NCBI RefSeq assembly: GCF_010730955.1
Contig: NZ_AP022577.1
Coordinates: forward strand, 3,410,001-3,474,000
Direction: 5' to 3'
DNA: 64,000 bases
Source of the DNA: Mycolicibacterium aubagnense
GTDB taxonomy: Bacteria; Actinomycetota; Actinomycetes; Mycobacteriales; Mycobacteriaceae
Shown: positions 1 to 8,840 of the stretch, piece after piece
How the letters are laid out: every line of letters begins with the position of its first letter
Position numbering within the stretch: position 1 is the stretch's first letter
Translations under genes and position numbers: made by a program
Notes under the pieces: model-generated
What the model saw: the letters and a program-made list of their open reading frames with translations, nothing else
What the model was told of the DNA's origin: nothing
The model's database searches: none

Positions 1-1
1 C

Positions 2-247
2 GACTTCGAGGTGCTGCGTGAGGGCCAGGGCCTGGCCGACCGCGGTACCTTCCTGGTCGACCCCGACGGCGTCATCCAGTTCACCGAGGTCACCGCGGAG
101 GGCATCGGCCGCAACGCCGCCGAACTGGTCCGCAAGGTCAAGGCCGCCCAGTACGTGCGCAACCACCCGGGCGAGGTCTGCCCGGCGAAGTGGGAAGAGG
201 GCGAAGAGACCCTGGCCCCGTCGCTGGAACTCGTCGGCAAGATCTAG
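2..247 (+). CDS. ahpC: Alkyl hydroperoxide reductase subunit C, 3' part only
   Basis: This is the C-terminal third of a 2-Cys peroxiredoxin; the gene starts before the window. AhpC reduces peroxides in the cytoplasm. The visible part has the thioredoxin-fold end ([13 protein letters not shown]) and the resolving-cysteine motif EVCPAKW followed by [11 protein letters not shown]. This tail resembles the Escherichia coli type of AhpC rather than my memory of the Mtb type, which works with AhpD. It is followed 130 bp downstream by ahpF on the same strand, its expected reductase. The peroxidatic cysteine lies outside the window. Confidence 0.93.
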   Translation, partial: DFEVLREGQGLADRGTFLVDPDGVIQFTEVTAEGIGRNAAELVRKVKAAQYVRNHPGEVCPAKWEEGEETLAPSLELVGKI

Positions 248-377
248 ATCCGACGCACTGTTGGCGGTACGGGCCAGGTTCGCCCCCGGCCCGTACCGCT
301 CATCAAAACTGCTTCACACCAACATCTTTCGGGTCGTACCGGCCCAGCCAGACCTATCCTCGATGGAGTTGATCCGC

Positions 378-1949
378 ATGCTCGACACCTCACTCGCCAG
401 CCAATTGAAGTCCCTGCTGGAGCGGCTGACCGTGCCGATCGAGCTGGTGTCCTCCCTCGATGACGGCCCCAAGTCCGCAGAACTCGCCGAACTGCTCACC
501 GAGATCGCGGCGATGTCGGACAAGATCACCTACTCGCGCGGCGACGACGACGCCCGTCGGCCGTCGTTCGCCATCCGCCGCACCGGCACCGACGTCGAGG
601 TCCGGTTCGCCGGCATCCCCCTGGGCCACGAGTTCTCCTCGCTGGCCCTGGCCCTGCTGCAGGTCGGCGGATACCCGTCGAAGGAAGCCCCCGAACTGCT
701 CGAGCAGGTACAGGGCCTCGATGCCGACCTGCACTTCGAGACCTACTTCTCCCTGTCGTGCCAGAACTGCCCCGACGTCGTGCAGGCGCTGAACCTGATG
801 GCGATCCTCAACCCGCGCATCAGCCACGTCGCCATCGACGGCGCGCTGTTCAAGGACGAGGTCGAACAGCGCAAGGTGCTGGCCGTCCCCACGGTCTTCC
901 TGAACGGTGAGGTGTTCGATTCGGGCCGGATGACCCTCGAGCAGATCATCGGCAAGGTCGACGTCGGCGCAGCGCAGCGCACCGCCGAAGCGATCGCCGA
1001 GAAGGACCCCTTCGATGTGCTGGTGGTCGGCGGTGGACCCGCAGGCGCTGCGGCCGCAATCTACGCGGCCCGCAAGGGAATTCGCACCGGCGTGGTCGCC
1101 GAGCGGTTCGGTGGCCAGGTGCTCGACACCATGGCCATCGAGAACTACATCTCCGTCCCCCACACCGAGGGACCGAAGTACGCCGCGGCGCTCGAAGCGC
1201 ATGTCGGCGAGTACGACGTCGACGTCATGAAGACCCAGCGCGGCGCGAAGCTGCTGCCCGCGCTCGACGAGGGCGGTCTCATCGAGATCTCGCTGGAGAG
1301 CGGCGCCTCCCTGACCGCGCGCACCGTCATCCTCGCGACCGGCGCCCGCTGGCGCGCGATGGACGTGCCCGGTGAGGCCGACTACCGCAACAAGGGCGTC
1401 ACCTACTGCCCGCACTGCGACGGACCGCTGTTCAAGGGCAAGCGCGTCGCGGTGGTGGGCGGCGGTAACTCCGGCGTGGAGGCCGCGATCGACCTGGCGG
1501 GCGTCGTCTCCCACGTGACGCTCATCGAGTTCGACTCGGTGCTGCGCGCCGACGAGGTGCTGCAGCGCAAGCTCCGCAGCCTGCCGAACGTCGACATCCT
1601 GCTGAGCACGCTGACCACCGAGGTCCTCGGCGACGGCGACCAGGTCACCGGCCTCACCTACCAGGACCGCACCACGGGCGAGTCGCACCGCCTCGACCTG
1701 CAGGGCGTCTTCGTCCAGATCGGCCTGCTGCCCAACACCGAGTGGCTGGAAGGCAGCGTCGAGCTGTCCAAGCGCGGCGAGATCGTCATCGACGAGCGCG
1801 GCCAGACGTCGGTCCCCGGTGTGTTCGCCGCCGGCGACTGCACGACGGTGCCGTTCAAGCAGATCGTCATCGCGGCCGGAGCCGGCGCGACCGCTGCCCT
1901 GTCGGCATTCGATCACCTGATCCGGACCACCGCTCCCGTCGGCAGCTGA
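378..1949 (+). CDS. ahpF: Alkyl hydroperoxide reductase subunit F (NAD(P)H-dependent peroxiredoxin reductase)
   Basis: AhpF passes electrons from NAD(P)H through FAD and two disulfides to AhpC. The 523-residue product matches the usual length of about 520. The N-terminal double-thioredoxin domain has its CxxC at C128/C131 (SCQNC). The thioredoxin-reductase-like part starts near residue 212 with GGGPAG and has the second redox pair at C344/C347 (YCPHC) and a GGGNSG NAD-binding motif. I chose ATG 378 because the protein then begins MLDTS, like characterised AhpF, with a GGAG 9 nt upstream; an in-frame ATG at 363 is the alternative. The frame stays open far upstream, over ahpC, but that stretch is not coding. 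It is probably co-transcribed with ahpC. Confidence 0.96.
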   Translation: MLDTSLASQLKSLLERLTVPIELVSSLDDGPKSAELAELLTEIAAMSDKITYSRGDDDARRPSFAIRRTGTDVEVRFAGIPLGHEFSSLALALLQVGGYPSKEAPELLEQVQGLDADLHFETYFSLSCQNCPDVVQALNLMAILNPRISHVAIDGALFKDEVEQRKVLAVPTVFLNGEVFDSGRMTLEQIIGKVDVGAAQRTAEAIAEKDPFDVLVVGGGPAGAAAAIYAARKGIRTGVVAERFGGQVLDTMAIENYISVPHTEGPKYAAALEAHVGEYDVDVMKTQRGAKLLPALDEGGLIEISLESGASLTARTVILATGARWRAMDVPGEADYRNKGVTYCPHCDGPLFKGKRVAVVGGGNSGVEAAIDLAGVVSHVTLIEFDSVLRADEVLQRKLRSLPNVDILLSTLTTEVLGDGDQVTGLTYQDRTTGESHRLDLQGVFVQIGLLPNTEWLEGSVELSKRGEIVIDERGQTSVPGVFAAGDCTTVPFKQIVIAAGAGATAALSAFDHLIRTTAPVGS

Positions 1950-1968
1950 GCGCTTCACCCCGCGGGGG

Positions 1969-1974
1969 TAATGT
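1969..1974 (+). promoter_or_regulatory. Putative -10 element of a leaderless alpha/beta hydrolase transcript
   Basis: TAATGT is followed after 8 nt by GTG 1983. This TANNNT spacing fits a transcript starting at the start codon. An ATG at 1971 lies inside the hexamer and would be excluded from such a transcript. Confidence 0.45.
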
Positions 1975-1982
1975 CCGCAGAC

Positions 1983-2885
1983 GTGGCCGCCGAGATTTCT
2001 GACGACGAACTGCTGACGCTCGACGAGTTCGCGCTGCTGCCCGAGAATGCCGAGCAGATCGGCGCGGCCCGTCCGCTACCGACGGTCTCGCGGATCGACG
2101 ACGGACCGATCAGCATGCTGAAGTGGGGCATCGCCGCACCCGAGGTGGTGTTCCTGCACGGTGGTGGGCAGAACGCGCACACGTGGGACACCGTGATCCT
2201 CGGGCTCGGTGTGCCGGCGCTGGCGATCGACCTGCCCGGGCACGGGCGGTCGGCCTGGCGCGAGGACGGCGACTACGGCCCGAAGCTGAACGCAGCAACG
2301 GTGGCCCCGGTGATTCGGCGACACGCGCCCGGCGCCCGGCTGGTCGTCGGGATGTCGTTGGGCGGGCTGACCGCGCTGCGCATCGCGGCGACCGAGCCCG
2401 CCTTGGTGCCCGAGCTGGTGCTGGTGGACGTGACCCCGTCCGCACCGGAACGCCACGAGCAGATGACCCAGGCACAGTTGGGTGCGGTGGCGTTGGTAAA
2501 GGGCGACCGGAGCTTCCCCAGCTTTCAGGCGATGCTCGACGTCACCGTGGCGGCGTCGCCGCATCGCAGCCGGAACTCATTGCGCCGCGGCGTCTTTCAC
2601 AACGCCAAGCAACTCGACGACGGCACCTGGACCTGGCGCTACGACTCGTTCCGCAGCGGCGACGGTTTTGTCGGACTGTGGGACGACGTGCCGTCCATCA
2701 CCATGCCGACGACGCTGGTGCGCGGCGCCAAGTCGTTCTTCGTCAACGACGACGATGCCGCCGCCTTCGCCGCCGGTGCGCCGGGTTTCCAGCGGGCGCA
2801 TGTGGTCGCCGATTCCGGGCATTCGGTACAGGGCGACCAGCCGGCGGCGCTCGTCGAGATCCTGCGCGGCGTCCTCGGCAGTTAG
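1983..2885 (+). CDS. Alpha/beta hydrolase
   Basis: A cytoplasmic hydrolase of the alpha/beta fold with no signal peptide; the substrate is unknown. Visible motifs are the oxyanion region HGGGQNAHTW, the DLPGHGRS loop, the nucleophile elbow GMSLGG (Ser125 from this start) and a C-terminal DSGHS supplying the catalytic histidine (about His280). Length is 300 residues, typical for the family. The start is uncertain: GTG 1983 fits a leaderless transcript, whereas ATG 1971 has no well-spaced Shine-Dalgarno and would add four residues. It lies 21 bp after ahpF, and the next gene follows closely with its own -10, so operon membership is unclear. Confidence 0.88.
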   Translation: MAAEISDDELLTLDEFALLPENAEQIGAARPLPTVSRIDDGPISMLKWGIAAPEVVFLHGGGQNAHTWDTVILGLGVPALAIDLPGHGRSAWREDGDYGPKLNAATVAPVIRRHAPGARLVVGMSLGGLTALRIAATEPALVPELVLVDVTPSAPERHEQMTQAQLGAVALVKGDRSFPSFQAMLDVTVAASPHRSRNSLRRGVFHNAKQLDDGTWTWRYDSFRSGDGFVGLWDDVPSITMPTTLVRGAKSFFVNDDDAAAFAAGAPGFQRAHVVADSGHSVQGDQPAALVEILRGVLGS

Positions 2886-2888
2886 CGT
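2883..2888 (+). promoter_or_regulatory. Putative leaderless -10 for the LLM oxidoreductase
   Basis: TAGCGT ends 6 nt before ATG 2895. Its first three bases are the stop codon of the upstream hydrolase gene. Confidence 0.5.
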
Positions 2889-2894
2889 GGGGAC

Positions 2895-3677
2895 ATGACC
2901 CATCCCATTCGCATCGGGGTTCAACTGCAGCCCCAGCACGCCCCCAACTACGGCTTGATGCGCGACGCGGTGCGTCGCTCCGAGGATCTCGGCGTCGACG
3001 TCGCCTTCAACTGGGACCACTTCTTCCCGTTGTACGGCGACCCCGACGGCGCGCACTACGAATGTTGGACCATGCTGGGCGCCTGGGCCGAGCAGACGTC
3101 GCGCATCGAGATCGGCGCGCTGGTCACCTGCAACTCGTACCGCAACCCGGAACTGCTGGCCGACATGGCGCGGACGGTCGACAACATCTCCGACGGGCGG
3201 CTGATCCTGGGCATCGGGTCCGGCTGGAAAGAGAAGGACTACGACGAGTACGGCTACGAATTCGGCACGGCCGGAAGCAGACTCGACGACCTGGCGGCGG
3301 CCATGCCGCGGATCATCGCGCGGCTGGGCAAGCTGAACCCGGCCCCGGTGCGCGAGATCCCGATCCTGATCGGCGGGCAGGGCGAGCGCAAGACGCTGAA
3401 GCTCGTCGCGCAGTACGCGCAGATGTGGCACAGCTTCACGACGGCGTCGACGTATCCCGAGAAGGCCGCCGTCCTGGACCGGCACTGCGCCGACGTCGGC
3501 CGTGATCCGTCCACCATCGTCCGCTCGGCCGGCGTGGACGACAGCGGCGATGGGCTGCTCGCCAACGCCGAAGCCCTTGTTGCGCTCGGTGTTTCATTGC
3601 TGACGGTGGGCGTCAACGGACCCGACTACGACCTCGGCCACGCCGAAGCCCTCTGCCGCTGGCGCGACAGCCGGTAG
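2895..3677 (+). CDS. LLM-class (luciferase-like) F420/flavin-dependent oxidoreductase
   Basis: A 260-residue member of the bacterial luciferase-like monooxygenase superfamily, which in mycobacteria often uses coenzyme F420. The TIM-barrel pattern is clear: start IRIGVQLQPQ, the FNWDHFFP strand-loop, the ALVTCNSYRNPELLADMARTVDNIS segment and GRLILGIGSGWKEKDYDEYGY, which is a hallmark of the family. The protein is shorter than classical members of about 300-340 residues but complete. The substrate cannot be read from the sequence. No Shine-Dalgarno is visible, and a -10 hexamer directly precedes the ATG. Confidence 0.9.
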   Translation: MTHPIRIGVQLQPQHAPNYGLMRDAVRRSEDLGVDVAFNWDHFFPLYGDPDGAHYECWTMLGAWAEQTSRIEIGALVTCNSYRNPELLADMARTVDNISDGRLILGIGSGWKEKDYDEYGYEFGTAGSRLDDLAAAMPRIIARLGKLNPAPVREIPILIGGQGERKTLKLVAQYAQMWHSFTTASTYPEKAAVLDRHCADVGRDPSTIVRSAGVDDSGDGLLANAEALVALGVSLLTVGVNGPDYDLGHAEALCRWRDSR

Positions 3678-3742
3678 CGGGCGCTGCCCGGCCGGATGAA
3701 TTCCCGGCGAGCTGAAGCCGCTGCATAGGGCCGGGCACCGAC

Positions 3743-3748
3743 TAGGTT
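3743..3748 (+). promoter_or_regulatory. Putative leaderless -10 for the ABC transporter operon
   Basis: TAGGTT followed by 7 nt and GTG 3756. This favours GTG 3756 over the TTG at 3747, which overlaps the hexamer. Confidence 0.5.
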
Positions 3749-3755
3749 GACCTGC

Positions 3756-5522
3756 GTGACCTCTTTCCTGCGTGCAACGGTAGCGATACTGGTGGCACTC
3801 CTGGTCGGCTCACTGTGCGTGGGCGTCCCGGCCCGCGCCACCACCGACCAGTGCGCACCGCCCGGCGTGCAGAGCGCCAGCGCGCTGCCCACCAACCTGG
3901 CCACCGCCGCCCAGGGCGACGGCACCGACAAGTACACGACCCCTGGTACCCAACCGCTTTCGACGGTACGGCCCGAGGCCCTGGGCCTGGGCACGCCCGG
4001 TGTGCTGACCGTCGGCACGCTGTCCGACGCGCCGCCGAGCATCTGTATCAACTCCAATGGCGAGTTCACCGGGTTCGACAATGAGCTGCTGCGGGCTATC
4101 GCCGAGAAGATCGGACTCCGCGTCAACTTCGTCGGCACCGATTTCGCCGGGCTGCTGGCCCAGGTCGCGGCGCGCCGGTTCGACGTCGGATCGTCGTCCA
4201 TCACCACGACCGACGCCCGCCGCCGCACCGTCGGATTCACCAATGGCTATGACTTCGGCTACTTTTCGCTCGTCGTGCCGACCGGGTCGGCGATCAACGG
4301 GTTCGGTGCGCTGAAGGCGGGACAGCGCATCGGCGTCGTGCAGGGCACCGTGCAGGAGGCCTACGTCGTCGACACCCTGCACCTGGAACCGGTGAAATTC
4401 CCGGACTACGCCACGGTGTACGCGAATATCAAGACCCGGCAGATCGACGCCTGGGTGGCGCCGTCGCAGCAGGCATCGGGCACGGTGCAACCCGGTGACC
4501 CGGCCCGGATCGTCGAAAACACCTTCAGCTTGGACAATTTCGTGGCCTACGCGGTCGCGAAGGAAAACACGCCGCTGATCAACGCGCTCAACGCCGGACT
4601 CGACGCGGTGATCGCCGACGGCACCTGGGCCAAGCTGTATGCCAACTGGGTGCCGCGCGCCCTGCCGCCGGGTTGGAAGCCCGGATCGAAGGCCGCGCCG
4701 CTGCCGCAACTACCCGACTTCAACGCCATCGCCGCCTCGCACGCGTCGGCGGCGCCGACGTCCGGCCCCGCGCCGAAATCCATACTGTCCCAATTGAAAG
4801 ACGCGTTCGGAGACTGGCAGCTGTATCGACAGGCCATTCCGGATCTGTTCAAGACCGGGCTGCCCAACACCCTCATCCTGACCGTCAGCGCCAGCATCAT
4901 CGGCCTGATCATCGGCATGGCGCTGGCCATCGCAGGGATCTCCCGGTCCCGCTGGCTACGCTGGCCGGCCCGGGTGTACACCGACATCTTCCGGGGCCTG
5001 CCCGAAGTCGTGATCATCCTGGTGATCGGGCTGGGCATCGGCCCGGTGGTGGGCTCGCTGACCGGAAACAATCCGTACCCCTTGGGAATTGCCGCGCTGG
5101 GGCTGATGGCCGGCGCCTATATCGGTGAGATTTTGCGCTCGGGTATTCAGAGTGTGGACGCCGGCCAGCTCGAGGCCTCGCGCGCGCTGGGCTTCGGCTA
5201 CCCGGCGTCGATGCGCCTGGTCGTGGTGCCCCAGGGGGTGCGACGGGTACTGCCGGCACTGATGAACCAGTTCATCTCGCTGCTGAAAGCGTCGTCGCTG
5301 GTGTACTTCCTCGGGCTGATCGCCAGCCAGCGCGAGCTGTTCCAGGTCGGCCGCGACCTCAACGCGCAGACCGGAAACCTTTCTCCCCTCGTCGCTTCCG
5401 GTTTGTTCTACCTGGCCCTGACCGTTCCGCTGACCCATCTGGTCAACTACATCGACCGGCGACTGAGCAAGGGCCGGCCCGTCGAGCCTGAGACCGCTGT
5501 CGTGACCGAGGAGATGATATGA
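3756..5522 (+). CDS. Amino-acid ABC transporter, substrate-binding protein fused to permease
   Basis: A single 588-residue polypeptide joins an extracytoplasmic solute-binding domain to a membrane permease of the polar amino-acid (His/Glu/Gln, PAAT) type. An N-terminal signal/anchor (about residues 3-30) ends near PARA. A periplasmic-binding-protein type 2 domain covers about residues 70-305 (GVLTVGTLSDAPPSICI, then FDNELLRAIAEKIGL). A linker leads to about five membrane segments from residue 365 on. The permease carries the EAA loop, with EASRALGFGYPASMRLVVVPQ contacting the ATPase. The gene overlaps the ATPase gene by 4 bp (ATGA), so the two are translationally coupled. Specificity for glutamate or glutamine is likely but unproven. 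Confidence 0.93.
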   Translation: MTSFLRATVAILVALLVGSLCVGVPARATTDQCAPPGVQSASALPTNLATAAQGDGTDKYTTPGTQPLSTVRPEALGLGTPGVLTVGTLSDAPPSICINSNGEFTGFDNELLRAIAEKIGLRVNFVGTDFAGLLAQVAARRFDVGSSSITTTDARRRTVGFTNGYDFGYFSLVVPTGSAINGFGALKAGQRIGVVQGTVQEAYVVDTLHLEPVKFPDYATVYANIKTRQIDAWVAPSQQASGTVQPGDPARIVENTFSLDNFVAYAVAKENTPLINALNAGLDAVIADGTWAKLYANWVPRALPPGWKPGSKAAPLPQLPDFNAIAASHASAAPTSGPAPKSILSQLKDAFGDWQLYRQAIPDLFKTGLPNTLILTVSASIIGLIIGMALAIAGISRSRWLRWPARVYTDIFRGLPEVVIILVIGLGIGPVVGSLTGNNPYPLGIAALGLMAGAYIGEILRSGIQSVDAGQLEASRALGFGYPASMRLVVVPQGVRRVLPALMNQFISLLKASSLVYFLGLIASQRELFQVGRDLNAQTGNLSPLVASGLFYLALTVPLTHLVNYIDRRLSKGRPVEPETAVVTEEMI

Positions 5523-6256
5523 CCGCGCCGCAGCCGGTTTCCCTGGCCGCCAAGGATATTCACCTGTCCTTCGGCGCCACCGCGGTGCTGCGCGGTGTCG
5601 ACCTGGACGTCCCGGCCGGCACGACGACGGCCGTCATCGGACCCTCGGGCTCGGGTAAGTCGACCCTGCTGCGCACCCTGAACCGGTTGTACGAACCCGA
5701 CCGCGGCGACATCCTGCTCGACGGGCGGTCGGTCCTCAAGGACAACCCCGATCAGCTGCGCCAGCGGATCGGCATGGTGTTCCAGCACTTCAACCTCTTC
5801 CCGCACCGGACGGTGCTGGAGAACGTCACACTCGGGCCCCGCAAACTCAAGCGCCTGGACGCCGAGGCCGCCCGCGACCTCGGCCTGAAACTGCTGGAAC
5901 GGGTCGGGCTGAAACACAAGGCCGACGTCCGCCCCGCGACCCTCTCCGGTGGGCAACAGCAACGTGTCGCGATTGCGCGCGCCCTGGCCATGGACCCTCA
6001 GGTGATGTTCTTCGACGAGGCCACTTCGGCACTGGATCCGGAACTGGTCAAGGGCATCCTGACGCTCATCAGCGAACTCGGGGCGGACGGCATGACCATG
6101 GTGGTGGTCACTCACGAGATGGGTTTCGCCCGGTCAGCGGCAGAATCGGTGGTGTTCATGGACGGTGGCCGCGTGATCGAGACCGGAACGCCGGAGCAGA
6201 TTTTCGAATCCGCCGAAACTCAACGTTTACGTCAATTTCTGGCGCAGGTCGTCTAA
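5519..6256 (+). CDS. Amino-acid ABC transporter ATP-binding protein (GlnQ-like)
   Basis: The 245-residue ATPase powers the fused binding-protein/permease encoded just upstream. Walker A is GPSGSGKST, the Q-loop is VFQHFNLFPH, the signature is LSGGQQQR, Walker B is VMFFDEATSALDP, and the switch histidine is in VTHEM. The residues DEATSALDPELV and FNLFPH are typical of the polar amino-acid subfamily. Its start overlaps the permease stop in an ATGA arrangement. No separate binding-protein gene is nearby, consistent with the fusion. Confidence 0.95.
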   Translation: MTAPQPVSLAAKDIHLSFGATAVLRGVDLDVPAGTTTAVIGPSGSGKSTLLRTLNRLYEPDRGDILLDGRSVLKDNPDQLRQRIGMVFQHFNLFPHRTVLENVTLGPRKLKRLDAEAARDLGLKLLERVGLKHKADVRPATLSGGQQQRVAIARALAMDPQVMFFDEATSALDPELVKGILTLISELGADGMTMVVVTHEMGFARSAAESVVFMDGGRVIETGTPEQIFESAETQRLRQFLAQVV

Positions 6257-6282
6257 CTACGACCAGTTTCCGGCATACACGT

Positions 6283-6288
6283 TAGACT
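6283..6288 (+). promoter_or_regulatory. Putative leaderless -10 for the MarR regulator
   Basis: TAGACT followed by 8 nt and ATG 6297, with no Shine-Dalgarno. Confidence 0.45.
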
Positions 6289-6296
6289 ATCGAACT

Positions 6297-6761
6297 ATGT
6301 CGTCGACGGAGCCGCAGGTCGCGGACCTTGCAGGAGACCTGCAGCAGGTCCTCTCCAAGCTGTTCAACGTGATGCGCCGACGCGTCGAAATCCCGAAGGA
6401 CGCCGAAGCCGGCGCCGATCTGACGTTGGCGCAGCTATCCATTCTGCTGACCCTGCTGGACCGCGGACCCATCCGGATGACGGAGTTGGCCGCGCACGAA
6501 CGGGTCCGCACGCCCACCACCACGGTGGCGATCCGGCGGTTGGAGAAGCTGGGTCTGGTCAAACGGTCCCGTGACCCTTCCGACCTGCGCGCCGTCCTGG
6601 TGAACGTGACGCCGCGGGGACTCGTGCAACACCGTGAGGCACTCGAGGCCCGCCGCAAGGTGCTGATCGCGATGATGGCGAAGCTGACGCCCGAGGACAT
6701 CGACAACATCTCCAAGGCCCTTGCGCCGCTGGAGAAGCTGGCCACCAGCAACGACGACTAG
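6297..6761 (+). CDS. MarR family transcriptional regulator
   Basis: A 154-residue winged-helix regulator. The recognition-helix region RMTELAAHERVRTPTTTVAIRRLEKLGLVKR and the wing RDPSDLRAVLVNVTPRG are clear and typical of the family, which usually acts as a dimer repressing nearby genes. Rv0042c, a MarR protein, lies beside leuS in Mtb; here the gene is separated from leuS by two genes, so orthology is likely but not certain. Its target and ligand cannot be deduced. It converges with the glucosylglycerate hydrolase gene with a 6-bp gap. Confidence 0.92.
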   Translation: MSSTEPQVADLAGDLQQVLSKLFNVMRRRVEIPKDAEAGADLTLAQLSILLTLLDRGPIRMTELAAHERVRTPTTTVAIRRLEKLGLVKRSRDPSDLRAVLVNVTPRGLVQHREALEARRKVLIAMMAKLTPEDIDNISKALAPLEKLATSNDD

Positions 6762-6767
6762 GTTGGG

Positions 6768-8108
6768 TCAGCCCAGCCAGTCCAGCACGGCCGCGGCAGT
6801 CCACGACTGCTGCATGCTGCCGAGCGGTTCCCCCGTGAACGGTTCGTAGTATTCGGCGAACGTGCCGTCGCTGGCCTGCCGCAAGCCTTCCCGCCGCAGG
6901 ATCGAGGCGCGCTCGGCCCAGCCGCGGCGCGCGAAGCACCACGAGAACAGCCACGTCATCACGGGCCAGACCGGGCCGCGCCAGTACTCGCGCGGGCGGA
7001 AGTCGCGGGACACCGGTGACGTCGAGGGGATCAGCGGGTACTTGAGGTCGGGATGCGCACAGAACCGCGGGCCCTCCAGCAACCGCAGCAGCGCGCGTTC
7101 GCGCTCATGCGGCAGGCCACCGCAGAGCAGCGGCGCGAACTGCGCCACCGTCTCACTCTGAATCCATGTGCCGGCCCGCAGATCGAAGTCGCGGGCCGCT
7201 CCGGTGCGGTCGTCGGCCGTCGCGACCACGCCCTGCCGGAACCGTTCGGCCCACGAATATAGTTCGCGCACATCGGCATTCGGCCGTTTGTAGTCCTCGC
7301 CGATCTCGGCCAGCACGGTACACGCCACCGACAGGATGGCCGAGACGAAGACGTCCTCGACCTGAAAGCTCATCACCTTCGGCAGCAGCGCGTCGTCGTA
7401 CCGGACGGACTTCATCTCCTCGAGCAGCCACAGGTAGCGGTCGTACTCGACGTCGGATGGCCGCTGGCTGGTGTCGGTGATGATCGCGTTGTCCTCGCGC
7501 TGATACTCCGGCACCGCACCCGGAATCACGTTGGCGTAGGCGCTATCCCACCGCGGCGAGTTGTCCATGCCGGACTCCCAGCCGTGATACAGCGTCACCC
7601 GGCCGTGCTCTTGCGGGTCGCGCGCCTCAGCCAACCAGCGGTGCCAGCGCACCAGGTCGTCCCACCGGCGGTCCAGAAACGCCTCGGCGACGACGCGCGT
7701 CGACCTGCCGCGGGTGCGGGCGTGGTCGAGAATGCGTTGCACCGCAATGGCATGCACCGGCGGCTGGGTGATCCCGGAAGTCTCCCGATTGCGCGGTGCG
7801 TTGACGGCGAGCGTGGAGGTCTCCCACCTGGCCGGCCCGGGAAAGTAGCCGTCGACCCCGTTGGCGAACACGATGTGCGGGATCATGCCGTTGGCCCACT
7901 GCGCCGACAACAACGTGTCCAGTTCGACGACGGCGCGCTCGACGGTCAGCGACGCCAGACCGATCGACACGAACGCGGCGTCCCAGCTCCACATGTGCGG
8001 GTACAGCAGCGGCGCTGCCGTCGTCATGACACCCAGGTCATTACCGCGCAACAGGTAGGCGGCGCGGGCGGAGAGTTGGGTGGGCGCGAAGCTGTGGTCG
8101 GGTGGCAT
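6768..8108 (-). CDS. ggh: Glucosylglycerate hydrolase (GH63 family)
   Basis: The 446-residue product has the length of the characterised Mycolicibacterium hassiacum enzyme, which releases glucose and glycerate from glucosylglycerate, a solute that accumulates under nitrogen limitation. Asp182 (in SGMDNSPRWD) and Glu419 (in FAEYYEP) fall at the positions I remember as the catalytic pair. Substrate-loop motifs such as WSWDAAFVSIG, QPPVHA and EYWRGPVWPVMTWLF are present. There is no signal peptide, so the protein is cytosolic. The ATG at 8108 has no strong Shine-Dalgarno. A neighbouring role in amino-acid supply (ABC transporter) is suggestive of nitrogen physiology, but that link is inference. 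Confidence 0.93.
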   Translation of the reverse strand: MPPDHSFAPTQLSARAAYLLRGNDLGVMTTAAPLLYPHMWSWDAAFVSIGLASLTVERAVVELDTLLSAQWANGMIPHIVFANGVDGYFPGPARWETSTLAVNAPRNRETSGITQPPVHAIAVQRILDHARTRGRSTRVVAEAFLDRRWDDLVRWHRWLAEARDPQEHGRVTLYHGWESGMDNSPRWDSAYANVIPGAVPEYQREDNAIITDTSQRPSDVEYDRYLWLLEEMKSVRYDDALLPKVMSFQVEDVFVSAILSVACTVLAEIGEDYKRPNADVRELYSWAERFRQGVVATADDRTGAARDFDLRAGTWIQSETVAQFAPLLCGGLPHERERALLRLLEGPRFCAHPDLKYPLIPSTSPVSRDFRPREYWRGPVWPVMTWLFSWCFARRGWAERASILRREGLRQASDGTFAEYYEPFTGEPLGSMQQSWTAAAVLDWLG

Positions 8109-8150
8109 CGCTGTCTATTGTGCGTCGCCGCCCCGGGATTCGCTGATCGG

Positions 8151-8156
8151 TAGGCT
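8151..8156 (+). promoter_or_regulatory. Putative leaderless -10 for the SDR gene
   Basis: TAGGCT followed by 6 nt (CACGCC) and ATG 8163. Confidence 0.5.
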
Positions 8157-8162
8157 CACGCC

Positions 8163-8828
8163 ATGCCGACCGCAATGATCACCGGCGCTTCCCGGGGCCT
8201 CGGAATGGCCATCGCCGAAGCCCTCGCGCCGACGCACACCCTGTTTTTGGCCGGCCGGCCGTCGGCCGAACTCGACGCCGTGGCCGAGCGGCTGGGCGCA
8301 ACCACCTGGCCCATGGACCTCACCGATTACGAAGGCGTCGAGGCGGCGGTCGAGCCGATCGTCGAGCTCGACGTGCTGGTTCACAACGCCGGTGTGGCGT
8401 ACCCGGGCCGGGTCGGCGAGTCCTCCATCGCGGAGTGGCGGGCCACCATGGAAGTGAATGTGCTTGGCGCCGTGGGACTTACGCTGCCCCTGCTGCCGGC
8501 GTTGCGCGCGGCCCGGGGCCAGGTGATCTTCGTCAACTCCGGTGCCGGCCGCAACCCGTCACCCGGCCTGGCCTCGTATGCAGCAAGTAAGTTCGCGCTG
8601 CGCGCCTTCGCCGACGCCCTGCGCGCCGACGAACCGGCACTGCGGGTGACGACGGTGTACCCGGGCCGGATCGACACCGACATGCAGTGGAACCTGGTGG
8701 CGTATGAGGGCGGCGAATACCAGCCCGAGCGCTTCCTCAAGCCCGCCACCGTCGCCCAACTGATCGCTCAGGTGGTGGCCACGCCCGAGGACGCCCACCA
8801 GCACGAAGTGATCATCCGCCCCCGCTGA
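8163..8828 (+). CDS. Short-chain dehydrogenase/reductase
   Basis: A 221-residue classical-type SDR. The cofactor motif is TGASRGLG near residue 7, followed by LVHNAG (the NNAG equivalent), Ser126 in VNSGAG, and the catalytic YAASK (Tyr139, Lys143). The post-catalytic VYPGRIDTDM is also typical. It is shorter than most classical SDRs (about 250), so the substrate loop is small. The residue after the second cofactor strand is Arg (AGRPS), which suggests NADPH preference. The substrate is unknown. It is divergent from glucosylglycerate hydrolase across a 54-bp gap. Confidence 0.93.
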   Translation: MPTAMITGASRGLGMAIAEALAPTHTLFLAGRPSAELDAVAERLGATTWPMDLTDYEGVEAAVEPIVELDVLVHNAGVAYPGRVGESSIAEWRATMEVNVLGAVGLTLPLLPALRAARGQVIFVNSGAGRNPSPGLASYAASKFALRAFADALRADEPALRVTTVYPGRIDTDMQWNLVAYEGGEYQPERFLKPATVAQLIAQVVATPEDAHQHEVIIRPR

Positions 8829-8840
8829 TTCCCAGCGATC

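Noticed and set aside
18..377. N-terminal extension of the ahpF frame over ahpC
   Set aside because: The frame is open, but it overlaps ahpC out of frame and AhpF homology starts at 378.
390..1958. Long minus-strand frame opposite ahpF
   Set aside because: It is an antisense shadow of ahpF; the product shows no recognisable family motif.
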